From assembly GCA_963773055.1 (NCBI GenBank), contig CAVYZL010000003.1, positions 496,001 through 560,000 of the forward strand: 64,000 nt of DNA, given 5' to 3'. The translations under genes were made by a program, and so were the position numbers. The DNA is from PALSA-612 sp963773055 (lineage in GTDB: Bacteria; Actinomycetota; Thermoleophilia; Gaiellales; Gaiellaceae). Positions 16,094 through 25,558 of the stretch are shown in pieces. Each line of letters starts with the position of its first letter. Within the stretch, counting starts at the first letter, position 1. Under the pieces are notes generated by a model. It had not been told where the DNA came from and made no database searches. It saw only the letters and a list, made by a program, of their open reading frames with translations.

Positions 16094-17460
16094 TGCCCGA
16101 TGGACGTGTCTGGCTCGCCCTCGCCGATCCGCTGACGAGCAAGCTCTTCTTCACCTGCGGCCTCGTGCCCGGCCTGCGCGAGCGTCTCGGCGACCGGCTC
16201 GAGCTTGTCTTCCTGATGTCGCGCGAGCAGGCGGCAGAGTGGGAGGAGGACGCTCGCGGGATCGCCGTCACGTATCGCGACGAGCTGTTTCCGAACGACG
16301 TACAGCTGGCAGAGAAAGTCGCGCGCCGCGTCGATGCTGAGCTCGAGGACGAGCTCGGCTTCTGGCCACTCGCGATCCGCTTCAACGAGCGCTACGCGTT
16401 TCATACGGAACGGATGGCGCACGGGCACGGCAACCCGTTCCTCGACCTCGATCACCGCGATCCCCTGCCTCGCTGGCCCTGGGTCGAGAGCGCCATCCAA
16501 CGGTGGTACTTCAGCCCGCGGCGCTATGTGCCGCGTGCGCTGCTCACGGCGATGCGCGAGCGCTGCAGCGCGCTCGTGCTCGCCAGCCTGCAGACGCCGG
16601 CCGTCGTGCCGCTCGTCGCCGGCGCGCGAAGGATCGGGAAGCCGGTCGTCGGCTATGTCGCAAGCTGGGACCACCCGGTCGGGAAGGGCGTCATCTCTCC
16701 GTATCTCGACACCTACATCGTCCAGAACGACGTGATGCGGGCCGATCTCGCCCGCTACCACGGCGTCGATCCGGGACGCGTCGTCGTCACCGGCTGGCCG
16801 CAGAGCGACTCCTTCTTTCGACACCGCCCGCGGGAGGAATACGACGTGCTGCTTCGCAGGCTCGGGCTCGACCCGGCGCTCCCGGTCGTGCTCGTGATGG
16901 GGAACACGCCGACGAACACGCCGTACGAGCCGGCGTTCTTCGAGCGTCTGCTCGGCTGGTGGGAGTCCTCCGGCGCAAACGCCCGCTTCTCCCTCCTCTT
17001 CCGGCCCCACCCGAGAGACCGTCAGTGGCAGGAGCGGTTCGCTGCCGTCAGCGGGCGGAAGGGTGCCGCGGTCGAGCCGCTTCCCGAGGCGAGCATCGAA
17101 ACGCTCGCAACCATGCTCGCCTACGGCAGCTGCGTCGTCTCGAACGCGGGCACGATCCTGCTGGATGCCCTTGTCAACGACCGCCCTGCCGTCTGCGTCC
17201 TTTACGACGAGGGCGCTCCGGCGGGCGAGTCATGGGCCACGCTGAACGTGCTCGGCGCGCACTATCGGGAGCTGATGGCATCGACCGCCTTCTACCGCGC
17301 GCAGACGTTCGACGAGGTCGTCGAGAGCATCGAGCGCGCGCTGGCGCATCCGGAGGAGCTGGCCGCCGAGAGGAAGCGCGTCGCGCACGAGGTCGTCGGC
17401 GAGCTCGACGGCCACGCGGCCGACCGGGTCTGCGACGCGATCGTTACTGCGACGCGCTGA
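16093..17460 (+). CDS. GT-B-fold glycosyl/glycerophosphotransferase-like protein
   Basis: A 455-residue cytoplasmic protein. The C-terminal half has VVVTGWPQSDSFF, VVLVMGNTPTNTPYEPAFF, LLFRPHPRD and SNAGTILLDALVNDRPAVCV, the pattern of CDP-glycerol transferases and capsule GT-B enzymes. There is no transmembrane helix. As the last gene of the operon it most likely transfers the CMP- or nucleotide-activated unit onto a carrier or glycan. ATG 16093 overlaps the GNAT stop (TGATG). Its tail overlaps the convergent helicase gene by 17 bases. Confidence 0.7.
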   Translation: MPDGRVWLALADPLTSKLFFTCGLVPGLRERLGDRLELVFLMSREQAAEWEEDARGIAVTYRDELFPNDVQLAEKVARRVDAELEDELGFWPLAIRFNERYAFHTERMAHGHGNPFLDLDHRDPLPRWPWVESAIQRWYFSPRRYVPRALLTAMRERCSALVLASLQTPAVVPLVAGARRIGKPVVGYVASWDHPVGKGVISPYLDTYIVQNDVMRADLARYHGVDPGRVVVTGWPQSDSFFRHRPREEYDVLLRRLGLDPALPVVLVMGNTPTNTPYEPAFFERLLGWWESSGANARFSLLFRPHPRDRQWQERFAAVSGRKGAAVEPLPEASIETLATMLAYGSCVVSNAGTILLDALVNDRPAVCVLYDEGAPAGESWATLNVLGAHYRELMASTAFYRAQTFDEVVESIERALAHPEELAAERKRVAHEVVGELDGHAADRVCDAIVTATR

Positions 17461-19684
17461 CCATCCGGCGGAGGAGGATCAGCGCGGCCGCCTTGTCGAG
17501 CAGCTCGTTCAGGTTCCCGCACTTCGGCGACTGGACGCAGGACGGGCAACCCGCCTCGCAAGGACAGCCCTCGAGCAGCCGTGCTGTGTCGGCGACCCAG
17601 CCCTCGAAGGAGACGAACCCGCGCTCGGTGATGCCGACACCGCCCGGATAGCCGTCGTAGACGAAGACGGTTGGTGCTCCGGTCTGGAAGTGGAGGTTCG
17701 TCGACAGCCCGCCGATGTCCCAGCGGTCGCACATCGCCCAGAGCGGCAGCAACGCGATCAGCGCGTGCTCGGCTGCGTGGAGCGCCGACACGAGCTGCGG
17801 CATGCGGTCGATGCCCTCGAGCTTCGATTCCGGCGGGACGAACCAGACGGCCTCGGTCTCGTACGAGGAGGGCGGGAGATCGAGCGGCACGGTCTCGAGC
17901 GTCGCGCGATCGCTCGCCGCCCGCTTCTGGTACGCGACGACGTGCTCGGACACGGAAACACGCCCGAACGAGAGCTCGACGCCGCACCGGCTCTCGACGC
18001 GAAGGCTCTCCTCGATCGCCGTCTCCGTGTCCTTCTTCGCCTGCGTGTACCAGTCGCCCGAGAACGGCTCGACGAGCGCGATCCCTGCGTCGAGGTCGAG
18101 CCGTTCGACGAGGTACGACTGCCCGAGGTGGAGGTAGACAGCGCCGTCGTGCACCGTCGAGTACGCGCGCTCGCGCTCGACGACGCCGAGCACGGCGCCA
18201 TCGCCCGCGCCCACGACGAGCACGGAATCGGCGCTCGCCGAACGGAGCGACACGCGCGCCGCCGGGTAGTCGCGGCCGGCCCAGACGAAGCCAGCGCTCG
18301 TCCGGCGAAGCTCCGGCAGCTCGGGCGCGCGATCGACCGCTTCGTCTCCGAGCGTCGCTCGGTCCTCGTCGTCGATCGGCGCCTCGAACGCAGCGGAGAG
18401 GACGTGCCCGTCGAGGACGCGGTGGTTCGTGTGGTCCGAGATCGCCGCCTCGATGCGGCGGCCGAGCAGCGTCTCGGGCTCGCGCATGAAGTACTGGTCG
18501 AGCGCGTCCTCGGACGCGACGAGCACTGCGAGGCCGTGACCCGTCCGCCCTGCTCGGCCCCACTGCTGGCGCAGGCTCGCGACCGTGCCGGGGAAGCCGA
18601 CCGAGACGACGCAGTCGAGCAGCCCGACGTCGATCCCGAGCTCGAGCGCGTCCGTCGCGGAGACGGCCAGCAGCTCTCCGGTCGCGAGCCGCTGCTCGAT
18701 GTCGCGGCGCTGCGCCGGCGTGTAGCCCGCTCGGTACGGGGAGAGCCGGTCTGCGTACTCGCGGCCCAGGCGGTCGAGCGTGAATCGGTGGATCAGCTCC
18801 GCCGCCTTGCGGCTCTTCGCGAAGCAGAGGGTGCGCTGCCCTTGCTCGACGAGACTGGCGACGATCCGCGCCGCGTCGCCGAGCGCGCTCGCACGCTGGT
18901 TGAGCTCGACGTCGAGGAGCGGCGGGTTCCACAGGACCACGGTGCGCTCAGCCCGCGGCGCCGCATCGTCGGAGACGACGGTCGTCTCGAGTCCCGTCAG
19001 CTCGAGGGCGAGCTCCGACGGGTTCGCGATCGTCGCCGAGGCGAGCAAGAACTGCGGCTCCGCGTCGTAGACCCGCGCGAGCCGCCGCAGGCGGCGCAGG
19101 ACATTGCCGACGTGCGATCCGAACACGCCGCGGTACACGTGCGCCTCGTCGACGACGACGTACGCGAGGTTCGCGAGCACGTCTCCCCAGCGGTCGTGGT
19201 GGGGAAGGACCCCGATGTGGAGCATGTCCGGGTTCGTGAGGATCGCGTTCGCCCACGTTCGGATCTGACTTCGCTGCTCGACCGGCGTGTCGCCGTCGTA
19301 GATCGCCGGGCGGACGCCCTGCACGCCGATCGCGGAGAGCCCGCGCGCCTGGTCCTGCGCGAGCGCCTTCGTCGGGTAGAGGTAGAGCACGCGCGTCTTC
19401 GGGTCGCGCGCGATCGCGTCGAGCACGGGCAGGTTGAACGCCAGCGTCTTGCCGCTCGCCGTCCCGGTCGTGACGACGAGATGCTCGCCCCGCTGTGCCG
19501 CGTCCCACGCCTCCGCCTGGTGGGCGTAGAGCGCTGTCACGCCGCGCGTCTCGAGCGCATCCGTGACGAGGGGGTGGACGCCGGCCGGCAGCGGTGCGAG
19601 GCGAGCGGCACGGGCGGGCTCGAGCGAGACGTGGGCGACCTCCTCTCCCGTGAGGAGCTCGCCCCACGCCGTCGCGACGCTCAC
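17444..19684 (-). CDS. DEAD/DEAH-box helicase of the MrfA/YprA type (DUF1998)
   Basis: A 746-residue superfamily-2 helicase from GTG 19684. Walker A is TTGTASGKTLAFNLP, motif II is DEAH (VVDEAHVYRG), and motif VI is QQWGRAGRTGHG. The C-terminal DUF1998-type domain ends with a four-cysteine cluster, GCPCEAGCPSCVQSPKCGN, which fits the zinc site of MrfA, a DNA-repair helicase of Bacillus. A longer upstream open frame exists but is the coding shadow of the preceding gene. GTG overlaps that gene's stop. Confidence 0.88.
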   Translation of the reverse strand: MSVATAWGELLTGEEVAHVSLEPARAARLAPLPAGVHPLVTDALETRGVTALYAHQAEAWDAAQRGEHLVVTTGTASGKTLAFNLPVLDAIARDPKTRVLYLYPTKALAQDQARGLSAIGVQGVRPAIYDGDTPVEQRSQIRTWANAILTNPDMLHIGVLPHHDRWGDVLANLAYVVVDEAHVYRGVFGSHVGNVLRRLRRLARVYDAEPQFLLASATIANPSELALELTGLETTVVSDDAAPRAERTVVLWNPPLLDVELNQRASALGDAARIVASLVEQGQRTLCFAKSRKAAELIHRFTLDRLGREYADRLSPYRAGYTPAQRRDIEQRLATGELLAVSATDALELGIDVGLLDCVVSVGFPGTVASLRQQWGRAGRTGHGLAVLVASEDALDQYFMREPETLLGRRIEAAISDHTNHRVLDGHVLSAAFEAPIDDEDRATLGDEAVDRAPELPELRRTSAGFVWAGRDYPAARVSLRSASADSVLVVGAGDGAVLGVVERERAYSTVHDGAVYLHLGQSYLVERLDLDAGIALVEPFSGDWYTQAKKDTETAIEESLRVESRCGVELSFGRVSVSEHVVAYQKRAASDRATLETVPLDLPPSSYETEAVWFVPPESKLEGIDRMPQLVSALHAAEHALIALLPLWAMCDRWDIGGLSTNLHFQTGAPTVFVYDGYPGGVGITERGFVSFEGWVADTARLLEGCPCEAGCPSCVQSPKCGNLNELLDKAAALILLRRMVSASQ

Positions 19685-19977
19685 GCCTCTGCGACGAGCT
19701 CGAGCGTCCGCGGCTCGAAGCTCTCGAGCACCTCTTGGAGGCGGGCGACACGCTCGTGATACCCCTCGGCGGTGCGCCAGTTCTTGACTGCGTCGCCGCT
19801 CAGCCAGGGTCCGAAGCTGATGAAGGTGGCCGGGGTCTCGGCATCGCGCAACAGCCGCGCCCGCTGCCCAAGCCCCTGGAGGTGACTCCATTCGATCCAC
19901 TCGCTCCACCGCTGGACGAACTCGTCCTCGAGACCCTCCTGCACGCGCCAGGTGGTGTGCGTGTACGTCTCGGGCAT
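19681..19977 (-). CDS. Antibiotic-biosynthesis-monooxygenase-like small protein
   Basis: The 98-residue protein MPETYTHTTWRVQEGLEDEF... has the ABM-type ferredoxin-like pattern with FISFGPWLSGDAVKNWRTAE. Such dimeric proteins act as heme or quinone monooxygenases or have unknown roles. A strong Shine-Dalgarno AGGAGG lies 5 bases before ATG 19977. It is coupled to the downstream helicase by a GTGA overlap. Function is not certain. Confidence 0.7.
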   Translation of the reverse strand: MPETYTHTTWRVQEGLEDEFVQRWSEWIEWSHLQGLGQRARLLRDAETPATFISFGPWLSGDAVKNWRTAEGYHERVARLQEVLESFEPRTLELVAEA

Positions 19978-20003
19978 TCGCGCCTCCTCTCCGCTCGTGG
20001 GCG

Positions 20004-20013
20004 ATGGTACCTT
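20004..20013. promoter_or_regulatory. Divergent overlapping -10 hexamers before thiD
   Basis: ATGGTACCTT contains TACCTT on the plus strand, ending 6 bases before GTG 20020, and TACCAT on the minus strand, sharing the central TA. The plus-strand mRNA would be leaderless. The minus-strand mRNA would have a short leader that carries its own AGGAGG. Confidence 0.5.
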
Positions 20014-20019
20014 CGCGCC

Positions 20020-20811
20020 GTGGCCGTGCCCTGCTGTCTCACGATCGCCGGCTCCGACTCCGGCGGCGGCGCGGGTATCCAGGCCGACCTGAAGGCGTTC
20101 GCGCGCGCAGGCTGCTTCGGGACGAGCGCGATCGTCGCGCTGACGGCGCAGAACACCCAGGGCGTCAGCGCTGTGCACGAGGTGCCGGCGCCGTTCGTGA
20201 CCGCGCAGCTCGAGGCGGTCTTCTCCGACTTCGAGGTCGCCGCAGCGAAGACGGGGATGCTGTTCTCGCAATCGATCGTTGAGGTTGTCGCGGCGTTTCT
20301 CGCACCGCGCCCGCTGCCCCTCGTCGTCGACCCGGTGATGGTGGCGACGTCGGGTGCACGGTTGCTCGAGGACGATGCCGTCGGAGCGCTCGTGGAGCTC
20401 CTCTTTCCTCTGGCGACGGTGGTGACGCCGAACCACCTGGAAGCAGAGGCGCTCGCCGGCCGCAGCGGAACGAAGCGCGAGCTGGCGGAGGCGATCGTCG
20501 CGCTCGGCGCTCGCGCCGTCGTCGTCACCGGTGGCCACGGCGACGAGGCGGTCGACTGGCTCTTCGACGGCCACGAGCACACGCCGCTTCCCGTCGCCCG
20601 CGAGGAGGCGATTGCCACGCACGGAGCCGGGTGCACGCACTCGGCGACGCTCGCGGCGCTGCTCGCGCAGGGTGCGGCGCTCTCCGAGGCCGCGCGCGGC
20701 GCAGCCGAGACGGCAGCCCAAGCGGTGGCTGACGGTCTCGAGGAACTCGGCGCCGGCGAAGGCCCCGTCGACGTCTTCGGCCTCGCGTCTCGTGAAGCTG
20801 TCTGGCCGTGA
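20020..20811 (+). CDS. thiD: Hydroxymethylpyrimidine/phosphomethylpyrimidine kinase
   Basis: ThiD phosphorylates HMP and HMP-P in thiamine synthesis. The 263-residue protein begins AVPCCLTIAGSDSGGGAGIQ, the diagnostic N terminus, followed by ALTAQNTQGV, VVDPVMVATSG, TPNHLEAEAL and the anion-hole motif THGAGCTHSATLAA. GTG 20020 gives the expected start next to that motif. ThiL follows with a four-base overlap, so the two form a thiamine salvage/activation unit. Confidence 0.94.
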   Translation: MAVPCCLTIAGSDSGGGAGIQADLKAFARAGCFGTSAIVALTAQNTQGVSAVHEVPAPFVTAQLEAVFSDFEVAAAKTGMLFSQSIVEVVAAFLAPRPLPLVVDPVMVATSGARLLEDDAVGALVELLFPLATVVTPNHLEAEALAGRSGTKRELAEAIVALGARAVVVTGGHGDEAVDWLFDGHEHTPLPVAREEAIATHGAGCTHSATLAALLAQGAALSEAARGAAETAAQAVADGLEELGAGEGPVDVFGLASREAVWP

Positions 20812-21623
20812 AGCTGTCTGACATTGGCGAGCTCGGGCTGCTTCGCGAGCTCGAGGCACGCGGCCTCGCCACGGGGATCGAGAACGACGCGGCCGAGCTC
20901 GAGGAGGGTGTCATCGTGACGAATGACCTGCTGGTGGAGGGCGTCCACTTCACGTTCGATCGCATCTCCTGGCGCGATCTCGGCTTCCGGGCAGCGGCCG
21001 TCAATCTCAGCGACCTCGCCGCGAGCGGCGCCGTGGCGGAGGCGCTCGTCGTCGGCGCAGCGCTGCCCGGCGATACCGAGCTCGCCGACGTGCTCGAGCT
21101 GTACGCGGGGATTGCCGAGACCGGCGTGCCGGTCGTCGGCGGCGACACGAGCGCAGCCGCCCAGGTGACGATCTCGGTGACGGCGATCGGCCGTAGCCCT
21201 CTCGTCCCCGGCCGGGGCGGCGCACGGCCGGGCGACCTTCTCGTGGTCACCGGGCCGCTCGGGGCCGCGGGCGCAGCTTTTCGCGAGGGACTCCTTGCCC
21301 GGCCGCCGATCCGACTCGACGAAGGCCGGATGCTCGCCGGGCACGCGCACGCGCTGCTCGACATCTCGGACGGGCTGGCGGTCGACGCCGGTCACATCGC
21401 CGAGCGGTCGGGCTGCCGCGTCGTCGTCGAGCTCGACCGCGTGCCGCTCGCGCCCGGCGCGACGATCGACGACCTCGGGTTCGGCGAGGACTACGAGCTG
21501 CTCGCCGCGGTCGCGGAGCCCGGCCGGCTCGCGGTGATCGGTCGCTGCGAGGAGGGCGGAGGCGTGACGCTCCTCCTCGATGGCTCGCCGTACGCGCTCC
21601 CAGGGTGGGAGCACTTCCGATGA
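20808..21623 (+). CDS. thiL: Thiamine-monophosphate kinase
   Basis: ThiL makes thiamine diphosphate from the monophosphate. The 271-residue protein (family about 300) shows IGELGLLRELEARG, the metal-binding TNDLLVEGVHF, NLSDLAASGA, PVVGGDTS and LLDISDGLAVDAGHIA, then GEDYELL. GTG 20808 overlaps thiD. The N terminus is slightly shorter than usual but all ATP/Mg motifs are present. Confidence 0.92.
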   Translation: MKLSDIGELGLLRELEARGLATGIENDAAELEEGVIVTNDLLVEGVHFTFDRISWRDLGFRAAAVNLSDLAASGAVAEALVVGAALPGDTELADVLELYAGIAETGVPVVGGDTSAAAQVTISVTAIGRSPLVPGRGGARPGDLLVVTGPLGAAGAAFREGLLARPPIRLDEGRMLAGHAHALLDISDGLAVDAGHIAERSGCRVVVELDRVPLAPGATIDDLGFGEDYELLAAVAEPGRLAVIGRCEEGGGVTLLLDGSPYALPGWEHFR

Positions 21624-21681
21624 TCGAGCTCCGCGTGATCGACGAAGCGTGTCGCATGGTCAAGCGGCTCTCTAACGGCCG

Positions 21682-21687
21682 TATCCT
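21682..21687 (+). promoter_or_regulatory. Leaderless-type -10 hexamer TATCCT
   Basis: TATCCT ends 6 bases before GTG 21694 of the cyclase-domain gene, and no Shine-Dalgarno sequence precedes this start. This fits transcription beginning at the start codon. Confidence 0.45.
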
Positions 21688-21693
21688 CTCGCC

Positions 21694-24600
21694 GTGGCGA
21701 CGATGGAGACCACGACGTGCTCGACCTGCGGTGCCGCGAACCGGCCCGAGCGCAAGTTCTGTGCTGAATGCGGATCCTCGCTCGGAGTCGTGTGCCCGAG
21801 TTGCGGCACAGCGAACGAGCCCGGCGAGCGCTTCTGCGGGGAGTGCGGGACTCCGCTCGAGGCTGGCGCGCTGGCTGCCACGCCTGCCGTCTCCGTCGAG
21901 CGCCGACTCGTCTCGGTGCTGTTCGCGGATCTCGTCGGCTTCACGCCGCTCTCCGAGGATCGCGACGCCGAGGAGGTGCGCGACCTCCTCTCACGCTACT
22001 TCGAGCTCTCCGCAGAGGTGATCGGTCGCTACGGCGGTGTGGTGGAGAAGTTCATCGGCGATGCGGTGATGGCCGTGTGGGGAACGCCGGTCGCCCAGGA
22101 GGACGACGCGGAGCGGGCCGTGCGCGCCGCGCTCGACCTCGTTGCCTCGGTCAGCGAGTTCGGGAGTGACAGCGGCTTGCCCGACCTCGCTGCCCGTGCC
22201 GCGGTGCTCACTGGCGAGGCCGCGGTAAACCTCGGCGCGGCCGGCCAGGGCATGGTCGCTGGCGATCTCGTAAACAGCGCTTCTCGGGTGCAGGGCGCCG
22301 CCGAGTCCGGCACGGTGCTCGTCGGAGACACGACACGGCGCTCAACCGACGCGGCGATCGCGTACGCCGACGTCGGTCTCCACGAGCTGAAGGGCAAGAC
22401 AGAGGCGATGCAGCTCTGGCGCGCTGTTCGCGTGACCGCCGGTCGAGCCGGCGGACTGAAGTCGCAGGGCCTCGAGCCGCCGTTCGTCGGCCGTGACCGC
22501 GAGCTGCGGCTCGCAAAGGAGCTCTTCCATGCCTCGACGGACGAGCACAAGGCGCATCTGCTCTCGATCACCGGCATCGCCGGCATCGGCAAGTCGCGGC
22601 TTGCCTGGGAGCTCTTCAAGTACCTCGACGGCATCACCCAGGACGTCGTCTGGCACCGCGGCCGTTGCCTCGCCTACGGCGACGGTGTGACGTACTGGGC
22701 GCTCGCCGAGATGGTCCGGATGGGCGCAGGCATCGCCGAGGGCGAGGACGACACGACGGCGTGGACGAAGCTCGACGCGGTCCTCGAGAGCGCGGTCGAA
22801 GACGCCGAGGAGCGGGCGTGGATCCGGCCGCGCGTCGCCCAGCTCCTGTCGCTCGAGGGGCGCTCGGACCTCGAGCAGGCCGAACTGTTCGCCGGGTGGC
22901 GTCTCTTCTTCGAACGCCTTGCCGAGCGCGCCCCGGTCGTACTCGTCTTCGAGGACATGCAATGGGCCGATGCACCGCTGCTCGAGTTCGTCGCGTATCT
23001 GCTCGAGTGGTCCCGCAATCACGCGATCCTCGTCGTTGCGCTCACCCGGCCCGGGTCGGCTGAGGGCAAGGCGCAGTGGGCCGCCGGACTCAGGAACGCG
23101 ACGACGTTGTCTCTCGAGCCCCTGTCGAACGAGGCGATGGAGACGCTGCTCGACGGCTTCGTCCCGGGTCTCTCCGCCGACGTTCGCACGCAGATCCTCG
23201 AGCGCTCGGAAGGAGTTCCCCTCTACGCCGTCGAGACGGTGCGCATGCTCATCGACCGTGGTCTCCTCGAGCAGGTTGGCGACGAGTACCGCCCGACGGG
23301 CCCGATCGAGGCGCTCGAAGTGCCTGAGACCCTCCAGGCGCTGATCGCGGCACGCCTCGACGCCTTGCCCGCTGAGGAGCGCTCCGTCGTCCAAGACGCG
23401 GCGGTCCTCGGCAAGACGTTCACCAAGGCGGCGCTCGCGGCCGTGTCCGGCTCAGGCGAAAGTGACCTCGACACGTTGCTCGTGGCGCTCGTGCGCAAGG
23501 AGGTGCTGTCGCTCCAGGCGGATCCCCGGTCGCCCGAGCGCGGTCAGCACAGCTTCCTCCAGGATCTCTTGCGCCAGGTCGCCTACGAGACACTGTCGCG
23601 GAAGGAGCGCAAGACGAGGCACGTTGCGGCCGCCTCGTATCTGGAGCAGCAGTGGGAGGAGGGGGACGACGAGCTCGTGGAGATCGTCGCCTCGCACCTG
23701 TTGTCGGCGCTCGAGCTCGACAGCGACGCAGCCGACGCGCCCGAGCTGCGGACGAACGCCGAGATGATGCTCGTCCGCGCAGGAGAACGGGCGGCCACCC
23801 TTGGCGCGAACGACAGCGCGCAACGGTACTTCGAGCGAGCGCTCGAGCTCGCTGGCAGCCCTCTGCGCGCAGCCGAGCTCCACGAGCGTGCAGGCCAGAT
23901 GGCGACTTTTGGGCTTCGCGCGCCCGAGGCCCGCGCGCATTTCGAGGCGGCGATCGAGGGGTTCGAAGACATCGGGCTGACGCACCCGGCTGCTCGCGTA
24001 CGGTCGCGTCTGGGGTTGCTCGTCTGGGTGCAGGAGGGTGACATCGGGAAGGCGATCATGTTCCTGGAGTCCGCCTTCGACGTGCTTACCGCCGACGAGC
24101 ACGACGCCGATCTCGCCCAGCTGGCCGTCTCGCTTGCGCGCCCGCTATTCTTCAGCGGCCGCCACGACGAGGCGATGTCGCGCAACGAGCTTGCGCTCGA
24201 GATCGCGGAGTCGCTGGAGCTGGCGGAGGTGCTCTCGCACGGCCTGAATACAAAAGGCCCTGATCCTCTCGGCGCGTGGGAGGCCCGAAGAGGCGTGGCT
24301 GCTGATGCGGCATGCGCTGGACGTGGCGCTGGCCCACGACCTGTCGACGTGCGGCGCTTCGCGCCTACATCAACGCCACGTCACTCGTCGCCTGATGCGG
24401 AACCGGGCGCGCGAGGCTCTCGCGTTGGCGCTGCGAGGGTCAGGAGCTGGCACGGAAGGTCGGAGATCGAGACTCGAGAGCACTTCCCGAAAGCTGGGTC
24501 CTCGGCATTCGCGCGACGGCTCGGCCAATGGGACAGCTGTCCTGGCCGAGGAACGGCGCCCGAGGTGGAAGCGCAGGTGCGGGTGAATCTTTACGGCACG

Positions 24601-25239
24601 GGATCTCATTCCCATACTTGGCGGACACGAGGCGAGCTGGACGAGGCCCGGCACCGTTTCGAGCGCAGTTCGTGCCGCTTCCTCGATCCGGACGAAGTGC
24701 AGGACGTCGCAGGGTTTAAGATGATGGAGTCGCACGTCCTGCTCGCCGAAGGACGGTCGCGAGATGCGCTCGCGGCGGCCGAGGAGGCGGTCGCACGTCC
24801 GCGAGGCGAATCGCCGAAGGGCTGGCGGCAGTCGAGGTCGGGTACACGATTGCGCTCGAGGCAGCATTCGAGCTCGGGGACGATGCGAGAGGCGACGAGC
24901 TCCTGGCCATCGTCGAGCGGCTCCCACCCGGCGAGCTGAGCCCGTATCTGCGCGCCACCGGTGCCCGCTTCAGCGCGCGACGTGCGGCGCGTACGGTGAC
25001 AGCGAGACGGCGGCGGCCGGGTTCTCCGCCGCCGCCCGGATCTTCCGGGAGATCGAGTACTCGTTCGACTCGCGGTCGTGCTGCTCGAGCACGCCGAGTG
25101 GCTCGCTGGAGTGGGCGGGTCGATGAGGCCGCGCCCCTCGCCGCCGAGGCGCGCGAGATCTTCGAGCGGCTGCAGCGCGTCGCCCTATATCGAGCGGGTC
25201 GATCGGCTGCCGGTCGGCGCTACGGCGTCGGTGAGCTGA
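21694..25239 (+). CDS. Zinc-ribbon/class III cyclase/AAA-ATPase/TPR signalling protein, 3' part frameshifted
   Basis: The intact part (about 850 residues) has two zinc ribbons (CSTCG...CAECG, CPSCG...CGECG, residues 8-50), a class III nucleotide cyclase domain (LVSVLFADLVGFTPLSED, then KFIGDAVMAVWGTP) and a large STAND-type ATPase with Walker A GIAGIGKS and FEDMQWAD, followed by TPR-like helices. It resembles AfsR/LuxR-scale signalling ATPases with an N-terminal cyclase. From about 24258 the frame breaks repeatedly: LILSARGRPEEAWLLM, RAYINATSLVA, YTIALEAAFELGDDA, RDELLA-like, LAVVLLEHAEWLAGVG and YIERVDRLPVGATASVS appear in changing frames up to a TGA at 25239. At least ten indels are needed. 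Confidence 0.8.
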
Positions 25240-25551
25240 GCCAGCTCGACCAGGCTTGCTCGTAGCGCGAACGCGGATAGGCGCCCAGCACCGCTCGCGC
25301 TCTTCGCCGCCATCGAAGAGGATCGCCGTCGGTATCGAGAGCACGCCGTAGCGCGCCTGCCGTGTCGAGGTTCTCGTCGATGTTGAGCTTCACGAACCGA
25401 ACGCGGCCCTCGTGGTCGGCCTCGAGCTGCTCGAAGATCGGGTCGACTGCCCGGCACGGCCCGCACCACGGCGCCCAGAAGTCGACGATCGACCGGCCCG
25501 ACCGCGTCGAGCACTTCCTCCTGAGAACGTTGCGTCCGTGACGTCGTCCAC
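25220..25551 (-). pseudogene. trxA: Thioredoxin, broken by four apparent indels
   Basis: Joining frames gives a normal thioredoxin of about 110 residues: MDDVTDATFSEEVLDAV, PVIVDFWAPWCGPCRAVDP with the WCGPC redox site, VRFVKLNIDENLDTA, RYGVLSIPTAILFDGGEE and LGAYPRSRYEQAWSSWL. Extra or missing single bases occur near 25522, 25493, 25367 and 25300. Amino-acid conservation is fully retained between breaks, so consensus error is more likely than decay. The gene lies 7 bases after the glycosyltransferase stop and overlaps the end of the convergent cyclase gene. Confidence 0.75.
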
Positions 25552-25558
25552 GAGCGTC

